A stretch of 5,581 nt of DNA, from the NCBI GenBank assembly GCA_002497895.1, contig DAFD01000107.1, positions 1 to 5,581 of the forward strand, given 5' to 3'. Shown in pieces: positions 1 through 3,059 of the stretch. The notes below the pieces were generated by a model that saw only the letters and a program-made list of their open reading frames with translations, was not told the origin of the DNA and did no database searches. This DNA comes from Euryarchaeota archaeon UBA175. GTDB lineage: Archaea > Thermoplasmatota > Poseidoniia > Poseidoniales > Thalassarchaeaceae. How positions within the stretch are numbered: the stretch's first letter is position 1; every line of letters begins with the position of its first letter. A program made the position numbers and the translations under genes.

Positions 1-21
1 CAAGTCCGGGAGCGCGGACCA
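1..21 (+). tRNA. 3' end of a tRNA gene (probably tRNA-Tyr), truncated by the window edge
   Basis: The first 21 bases fit canonical tRNA numbering from C56 to A76: CAAGT is the end of the T-loop (56-60), CCGGG the 3' strand of the T-stem (61-65), AGCGCGG the 7-nt acceptor 3' strand (66-72), A the discriminator (73), and CCA an encoded 3' end. The rest of the gene lies left of the window, so anticodon and 5' strand are not visible. G72 implies a C1-G72 pair; with A73 this is the known identity signature of archaeal tRNA-Tyr, so Tyr is the best guess, by inference. The gene runs tail to tail with the minus-strand gene ending at 38, with only 16 bp between them. T-runs at 50-55 and from about 98 could end tRNA transcription, but they lie inside that gene. 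Confidence 0.72.
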
Positions 22-26
22 ATATC
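1..26 (+). repeat. Left attachment-site repeat (tRNA-proximal att)
   Basis: This 26-base segment matches 1992-2019 at every position except for a 2-base AG insertion in the right copy. The match covers the tRNA 3' end and five bases beyond CCA (ATATC), after which the copies diverge. Direct repeats of a tRNA 3' end on both sides of unrelated DNA are the standard footprint of tyrosine-integrase insertion into a tRNA gene. The repeat may extend further left, outside the window. Confidence 0.75.
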
Positions 27-37
27 TGATGAGGTAA

Positions 38-358
38 TTACGCTGTTGCTTTTTTCTTCGGTCTCTTAGGTCTGCATTTCACTGCCGGAGCGGTTGGAGT
101 TTTTTTGACAATTCGAAACTCTTCTGTACTGTAAGGAGGGTTACATTTAGAGCAAGTAATAATGATTAGTTCTCTCCGATTTTTTGTTCTAGAAGTAATG
201 ACATGTGCTCCTTCACCAGCAGGATTAGTGCATCCAAATACACTACACTGATCTATTTTTTTTCCTGTGTGTAACTCATGGTGTTTCTTCCAAGATTTAC
301 AGACAGGACATTTTCGATCTTTGGTCTTACCTTTATGCTTCACATATTTTAGATTCAT
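38..358 (-). CDS. Small HNH-like (treble-clef) zinc protein, uncharacterised
   Basis: The protein has 106 residues and is very basic. It shows a CPVC knuckle (C17, C20), then C38-x4-C43, an Ala-His (H52), and C69-x2-C72 followed by Asn73. The C-x4-C / AH / CxxCN order resembles the zinc frame of HNH-type treble-clef proteins and of small uncharacterised zinc proteins with a 'GAHV ... C..CN' pattern. Nuclease activity is not demonstrated: only one His lies at the expected place, and a second catalytic His is not evident. The last 25 or so residues are Lys/Arg/Pro-rich, suiting nucleic-acid contact. Its ATG overlaps the TGA of the upstream gene (ATGA, 355-358), so it is the last gene of a translationally coupled operon. 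An SD-like GGGGGGAG lies 4 nt before the start. It ends 16 bp from the tRNA 3' end. HNH-like fold is moderately sure; role unknown. Confidence 0.8.
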   Translation of the reverse strand: MNLKYVKHKGKTKDRKCPVCKSWKKHHELHTGKKIDQCSVFGCTNPAGEGAHVITSRTKNRRELIIITCSKCNPPYSTEEFRIVKKTPTAPAVKCRPKRPKKKATA

Positions 359-819
359 TTTTCTCCCCCCAGCGGCTTACCAAAACCCTCTACTAATTCA
401 AATTTATAGCCCTCCATCGGCATTAATTTGCAAGATTTATCTTCGAAAGCCTCGAAGAGATCAGCTCTCATGTGAATTACCCCTTCTTCAGGCTGGGGTG
501 CACCTTCAGGAGCAAAATGAGGGTAAGACAGGTTTGAGAACCCTGAATTAATGCAATAATAAAAATCTCTTTCCTGGTAATCTAAATTTTCAAAACCTAG
601 TTGATCCAAGGCTATGCAGATGTTTACGGAGATTCTCCAGAAAGTCTGATTGGGGCCGAATACATGCCTAGCAGGGGTTTCGAGCTTGAGATTTCCAAAC
701 CCAAAGAAAAGGGAAACCAGATCGTCCTTGTCCCAAGCCCTGATAGTCTCCATATATGGTTCTAGGGCTGTAGAAATGTAATCGGCGAGAATCGGTTCGC
801 CATGGATTCGCCTATTCAT
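355..819 (-). CDS. Uncharacterised 154-residue island protein (middle gene of operon)
   Basis: I do not recognise the family. The frame opens at 840, but the ATG at 819 is the better start: a full GGAGGTG Shine-Dalgarno (826-832) sits 6 nt before it, whereas nothing precedes the upstream option. From there the protein has 154 residues and is acidic, soluble and aromatic-rich (WDKDD near residue 30, FFGFG near 40, RDFYYC near 84, YKFELVEGF near 140). There is no signal peptide, TM helix, zinc motif or nucleotide-binding loop. It overlaps the upstream gene by 8 bp (ATGAATAG) and the downstream gene by 4 bp (ATGA). This tight stacking argues that the three proteins act together or need fixed ratios. 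Possible roles include an immunity, toxin-partner or structural protein; the sequence gives no ground to choose. Confidence 0.75.
   Translation of the reverse strand: MNRRIHGEPILADYISTALEPYMETIRAWDKDDLVSLFFGFGNLKLETPARHVFGPNQTFWRISVNICIALDQLGFENLDYQERDFYYCINSGFSNLSYPHFAPEGAPQPEEGVIHMRADLFEAFEDKSCKLMPMEGYKFELVEGFGKPLGGEK
363..370 (-). promoter_or_regulatory. Shine-Dalgarno-like site of the zinc-protein gene
   Basis: On the minus strand GGGGGGAG precedes the ATG at 358 with 4 A residues between. It lies inside the last codons of the upstream gene, so both genes are read from one mRNA. It supports the start at 358. Confidence 0.5.
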
Positions 820-1333
820 CGATGACACCTCCAAAAACAAGTGCTTTTTGAAGGAAATGAACTGGTACTACCTGCCTCTTACGAGTCTGCCGGCATTGGC
901 AATAGACGTCCTCTGAGCCATCATATGCAATGATCTCGAAAACCGTCCCAAAAGAGATTTCATTGTCGAACCATAGTTCGAATTCATGGGAACTAAAAGA
1001 TGAGACTACTCTACACAATTTCGGGACGAGAAGATCTCCTTTTTTCCAACTTAATTCTGGTTTAGATTTGAAGATCGAAGAAACGAAAAATTCTCCAGCC
1101 TCTTCTGAAAGAACTACAGTCGCACTTCTAGGAGTAATTATTTCATCAGTCAAAGAACCCAATTTTGCCCACACTACTTCTTCTAACTCATTTCCATCCT
1201 TAAGTTCAATGTGAATTGGCAATTGATCTTGTAATTCCTCGATAAGCAGCTCTAGCATTGGCATCACAGCAGAATCACGCAAAGCGTCTCTTAAGAACTC
1301 TCCCTTTCTATGCGATACACTAGATAGCACCAA
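812..1333 (-). CDS. Uncharacterised 173-residue island protein (first gene of operon)
   Basis: No family recognised. The N-terminal 40 residues look helical and hydrophobic-patterned (MPMLELLIEELQDQL at 24-38). From about residue 65 the pattern becomes alternating beta-type (SATVVLSEEAGEFFVSSIF, then WKKGDLLVPKLCRVVSS, FGTVFEIIAYDG), suggesting a helical head and a small beta-barrel-like body. A CQC pair and a basic TRKRQ patch lie near 145-152. There is no signal peptide or TM segment. The start is uncertain: the longest option is a TTG at 1333 (next codon GTG) with no SD, and an ATG at 1264 would trim 23 residues; the frame stays open further upstream but without ATG, GTG or TTG. The gene overlaps the next by 8 bp, so it is the promoter-proximal gene of a three-gene operon, divergent from the zinc/RHH gene. 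Confidence 0.7.
   Translation of the reverse strand: MVLSSVSHRKGEFLRDALRDSAVMPMLELLIEELQDQLPIHIELKDGNELEEVVWAKLGSLTDEIITPRSATVVLSEEAGEFFVSSIFKSKPELSWKKGDLLVPKLCRVVSSFSSHEFELWFDNEISFGTVFEIIAYDGSEDVYCQCRQTRKRQVVPVHFLQKALVFGGVIDE
826..832 (-). promoter_or_regulatory. Strong Shine-Dalgarno that sets the start of the 154-aa gene
   Basis: The minus strand reads GGAGGTG, a long match to the archaeal 16S 3' end, 6 nt before the ATG at 819. The same bases encode Gly-Gly-Val near the end of the upstream protein, so one stretch serves as coding sequence and ribosome site. It is the best evidence for choosing 819 over 840. Confidence 0.7.
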
Positions 1334-1395
1334 TGTGGCGTTTTGAAAGGAAATATGGCTATGACTATTAATCGACTCACGATGGTTTCCCTGAT
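1334..1395. promoter_or_regulatory. Divergent promoter region with shared TATA-like core
   Basis: These 62 bp separate the two divergent genes. TATTAAT at 1366-1372 contains the palindrome ATTAAT, so it reads AT-rich on both strands. Its centre is about 26 nt before the ATG at 1396, the usual archaeal TATA distance for a leaderless transcript; no SD precedes that ATG. On the other strand it is about 36 nt before the TTG at 1333, giving a short leader. Around it are hexamers GGCTAT (1357-1362), GACTAT (1363-1368) and GACTCA (1374-1379), possible half-sites for a ribbon-helix-helix repressor. Assignment is by spacing and composition only. Confidence 0.4.
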
Positions 1396-1917
1396 ATGAC
1401 CGAAAGAACGGGTGTAGGGAAGGGAAAAATCACTCTCACAAATAACGAAGTTTTTCACATTCTAAAATCACAAAAATGGAAATGTGACAAGTGCGAAAAG
1501 GACTTCAAAATCAATATCCAAGGACCTCCACCTGATAAGCGCCCTAGTGAAATATCATTGTCTGCAAGATACGATAATGACTCAGATTGGTTTTGGTCCC
1601 AAGGTGAATATTTTTATGTTAATTCAGAAAATATCAATCCTAGAAGAAAGCCAAAAAACCGAGAATCTACAGCCAGTAAAGATTTGACTTCAAATGCGAA
1701 AAAAGTTGAAAATTACATATTGCTTTGCGCGAGATGTGACACAATATCTGTTAAGAATGACCAAATAAACCTTAGAATATCTAGCTACCAAAAGAAGGAA
1801 CTTCAAAAAATTGTAAAAAATGAGAATATGAGTCTTGGTGAATACATATACGAATTATTGGATGAAAAGTTATCAAATGATGAGAACAGATCTAACTGGC
1901 TAAATTTGGATGAATAA
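1396..1917 (+). CDS. Zinc-module + ribbon-helix-helix fusion protein, candidate regulator
   Basis: The protein has 173 residues, rich in Lys, Asn, Glu and Ile, with AT-rich codons unlike rpl15e. The first part carries C30-x2-C33 after a WK, and C111-x2-C114 after LL, the paired-knuckle layout of HNH/treble-clef domains. The CN that usually follows is CD here, and no His lies between the knuckles (the only His is 21), so a nuclease centre seems lost and the zinc is probably structural. Residues 124-159 (INLRIS..., then MSLGEYIYELLDEKL) match the ribbon-helix-helix pattern: one beta strand, helix, turn, helix, as in CopG/Arc-type DNA-binding dimers. The gene is divergent from the three-gene operon, where autoregulators or antitoxins often sit, so transcriptional control of the operon is a reasonable inference. 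Alternative: a zinc protein that uses RHH only to dimerise. Start: ATG at 1396, leaderless by TATA spacing. Confidence 0.75.
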   Translation: MTERTGVGKGKITLTNNEVFHILKSQKWKCDKCEKDFKINIQGPPPDKRPSEISLSARYDNDSDWFWSQGEYFYVNSENINPRRKPKNRESTASKDLTSNAKKVENYILLCARCDTISVKNDQINLRISSYQKKELQKIVKNENMSLGEYIYELLDEKLSNDENRSNWLNLDE

Positions 1918-1991
1918 CAAATATTTTGTTTTCGCAGAACTTCTTTCAATACCACTATGATGATATTTTATCTGTGAAATTATAACTTTTA
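1918..1991 (+). terminator. AT-rich trailer with T-tracts after the zinc/RHH gene
   Basis: The 74 bp between the TAA at 1917 and the right att repeat contain TTTTGTTTT at 1924-1932 and further T-runs (TTTTA at 1976-1980 region, CTTTTA before the repeat). Archaeal RNA polymerase stops at T-rich tracts without a hairpin, so this may end the zinc/RHH transcript. No gene is seen here. Confidence 0.3.
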
Positions 1992-2019
1992 CAAGTCCGG
2001 GAGAGCGCGGACCAATATC
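1992..2019 (+). repeat. Right attachment-site repeat (displaced tRNA 3' end relic)
   Basis: The 28 bases repeat 1-26 with one difference: AG is inserted after the T-stem part, making the acceptor strand AGAGCGCGG (9 nt, against 7 in the left copy). The bases before it (TTTTA) do not continue a T-arm, so this is a tRNA 3' fragment without a 5' half. It marks the right end of the island, and its decay fits a copy no longer under selection. Confidence 0.75.
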
Positions 2020-2083
2020 CTCTACTCATTAGAGTAGGCTCATAAAGGGGAGTCAGGTCGGCGGGATGCTTGGAGGGTCATAT
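2020..2083 (+). promoter_or_regulatory. Leader of rpl15e: hairpin, weak TATA-like element, Shine-Dalgarno
   Basis: CTACTC (2022-2027) and GAGTAG (2032-2037) form a perfect 6-bp stem with an ATTA loop. Before island insertion it would have lain just after the tRNA, so it could be the original tRNA trailer or terminator. CATAAAG (2041-2047) is a weak TATA-like candidate about 40 nt before the start. GGAGG at 2072-2076 is a clear SD, 7 nt before the ATG at 2084. Hairpin and SD are plain in the sequence; the promoter is tentative. Confidence 0.4.
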
Positions 2084-2671
2084 ATGGGAGTCATGAAGCA
2101 CCTTGGATCGGTTTGGAAGCAGCCGAAGGAGAACATTCCTCCTGCATACCGCCGTAACCGTATGGCAGGATGGCGCCGTGAGCCTGTATTCCAGCGCGTC
2201 GATCGTCCAACTCGCCTCGATGCAGCCCGCCGCCTCGGCTACAAGTCGAAGCAAGGCATTACCGTAGTCCGCACGCGCGTACGACGCGGAGGACTCCGCA
2301 AGGGTAAGATCCACATGAAGCGCAAGCCGTCTAAGGCTGGTATCAAGAAAATCACCATGGCGAAGTCCATCCAGCGCATGGCTGAGGAGAGAACCAACAA
2401 GCGCTACCCTAACCTCGAAGTTCTCAACTCCTACTGGGTTGGCGAGGATGGCAAGAACAAGTTCTACGAAGTCATCATGATCGATCCACACCACCCAGCA
2501 ATCAAGTCTGACAAGCAACTCGGCTGGATTGCTGAGGGCAATAGCCACCGCGGCCGCGCTGAGCGCGGAAAGACCAGCGCTGGTAAGCGCGGACGCGGTC
2601 TCTTCAACAAGGGTAAGGGTGCTGAGAAACTCCGCCCTTCCTTGAAGGCTAACAAGAACCTAGGAAAATAA
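2084..2671 (+). CDS. rpl15e: Large-subunit ribosomal protein L15e (eL15)
   Basis: This is a structural protein of the 50S subunit that binds 23S rRNA, found in Archaea and Eukarya only. The protein has 195 residues, the usual archaeal length, and is strongly basic. Family features in order: a Trp-Lys-x-Pro-Lys-Glu start (W11-E16), WRREP (30-34), RVDRPTRLDAARRLGY (38-53), KQGITVVR and the RVRRGG run to 70, then LNSYWVGEDG...KFYEVIMIDPHHP, and a Gly/Arg/Lys-rich RGLFNKGKG tail. An in-frame ATG at 2066 would add six residues, but the GGAGG at 2072-2076 lies inside that extension with ideal spacing to the ATG at 2084, and archaeal relatives begin near the same point, so 2084 is chosen. G+C is much higher than in the island. 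The PRC-barrel gene follows on the same strand within 50 bp, so the two may share a transcript. Confidence 0.96.
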   Translation: MGVMKHLGSVWKQPKENIPPAYRRNRMAGWRREPVFQRVDRPTRLDAARRLGYKSKQGITVVRTRVRRGGLRKGKIHMKRKPSKAGIKKITMAKSIQRMAEERTNKRYPNLEVLNSYWVGEDGKNKFYEVIMIDPHHPAIKSDKQLGWIAEGNSHRGRAERGKTSAGKRGRGLFNKGKGAEKLRPSLKANKNLGK

Positions 2672-2676
2672 GCATC

Positions 2677-2705
2677 CTCGGGAGTAAGTTGATTTCATCC
2701 CCGAG
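2677..2705 (+). other. Inverted repeat between rpl15e and the PRC-barrel gene
   Basis: CTCGGG (2677-2682) pairs with CCCGAG (2700-2705) across a 17-nt loop. It begins 5 nt after the rpl15e stop. There is no T-run behind it, so it may be an mRNA-processing or stability hairpin rather than a terminator. If formed, it would cover the GTG at 2705 and leave the ATG at 2720 free. Confidence 0.3.
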
Positions 2706-2719
2706 TGCGGCAGCCTTCG

Positions 2720-2974
2720 ATGGTCGAGAGCGAAGTCAGTGCGATTCGAGACTTACCGGTCATTCTGCCGGACGGTCGCCTGCTCGGAACCGTCCACGAC
2801 ACGGTTATCGAAACCGACTCTTGGCGCTGCACTCACATCTTCGTTGCCGACCCTCCAGCCGACCTAGTTGAAGGCCGAGTTCACGTAGCAATCCCATGGA
2901 ATTGGGTGAGGTCAGTAGGCGATGTCATCGTCCTTCGATGGTTTCCCCCAACACCAATTCCGAAGGACGAATGA
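2720..2974 (+). CDS. PRC-barrel domain protein
   Basis: The protein has 84 residues from the ATG at 2720, or 89 from an in-frame GTG at 2705. Neither start has an SD; ATG is preferred because the domain begins directly after it. The core matches the PRC-barrel fold: LPVILPDGRLLGTVHDTVIE near residues 12-31 (strand, DGR turn, G-x-V strand, then an acidic strand), and a C-terminal strand pair IPWNWVRSVGDVIVL. PRC barrels are small beta-barrel modules that bind RNA or proteins, first known from bacterial RimM and photosynthetic reaction centre H subunits. In archaea they occur as short stand-alone proteins, and some haloarchaeal ones (CdpB) bind SepF in cell division. Placement behind rpl15e could hint at a ribosome-linked role, but the sequence does not decide between this and division. 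A single Cys and no TM segment are seen. Confidence 0.8.
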   Translation: MVESEVSAIRDLPVILPDGRLLGTVHDTVIETDSWRCTHIFVADPPADLVEGRVHVAIPWNWVRSVGDVIVLRWFPPTPIPKDE

Positions 2975-2986
2975 TTCAGGTATTCT

Positions 2987-3004
2987 TCTCACTTCATCGT
3001 GAGA
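2987..3004 (+). other. Short inverted repeat after the PRC-barrel gene
   Basis: TCTCAC (2987-2992) pairs with GTGAGA (2999-3004) across a 6-nt TTCATC loop, 12 nt after the PRC-barrel stop. It is followed by no T-run. It could mark the end of the rpl15e transcript or belong to the 85-bp leader of the next gene. No clear TATA box is seen in that leader. Confidence 0.3.
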
Positions 3005-3059
3005 TTCAACCGAACGTGATTGCGATACGATTCAAAAGGTAGGGGTGAACCCATACTCG

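Larger units (their letters stand above)
1..2019. mobile_element. Small tRNA-targeted genomic island, no integrase visible
   Basis: The segment is bracketed by direct repeats of a tRNA 3' end, is clearly richer in A+T than the rpl15e side, and carries four genes of no household family packed with almost no spacing: three overlapping on the minus strand and one divergent. All this fits an integrated element. None of the four proteins has a tyrosine- or serine-recombinase signature or a transposase DDE core, so the element is a non-autonomous or decayed form, or only the distal part of a larger element, with the integrase lying left of the window between this att copy and the tRNA 5' part. The left edge is therefore a minimum. 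The right edge is well defined because the right repeat lacks any tRNA 5' half and ordinary chromosomal sequence follows it. Confidence 0.62.

Noticed and set aside
267..551. Plus-strand frame of 94 codons
   Set aside because: It spans the junction of two minus-strand genes with a well-formed ATGA overlap; the product is low-information and no ribosome site precedes it.
930..1214. Plus-strand frame of 94 codons
   Set aside because: It lies opposite the first operon gene, has no ribosome site, and the minus frame is tied to its neighbour by an overlap and SD.
38..1917. Restriction-modification or toxin-antitoxin assignment for the island
   Set aside because: No methyltransferase motif, PD-(D/E)xK core or known toxin fold is visible. 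An RHH gene alone does not establish a toxin-antitoxin pair, so no system name is given.
1992..2019. A second tRNA gene
   Set aside because: Only the last 21-23 tRNA bases are present; no T-stem 5' strand, anticodon arm or D arm lies upstream, and the acceptor strand has two extra bases.
2078..2548. Long minus-strand frame (156 codons) opposite rpl15e
   Set aside because: It mirrors the strongly conserved, high-G+C L15e gene; its protein has no recognisable pattern and no ribosome site.
3045..3059. Upstream GTG start for the surface protein
   Set aside because: In frame and possible, but the SD-like AGGGGTGA overlaps this GTG and is better spaced for the ATG at 3060, which also gives a cleaner signal peptide.
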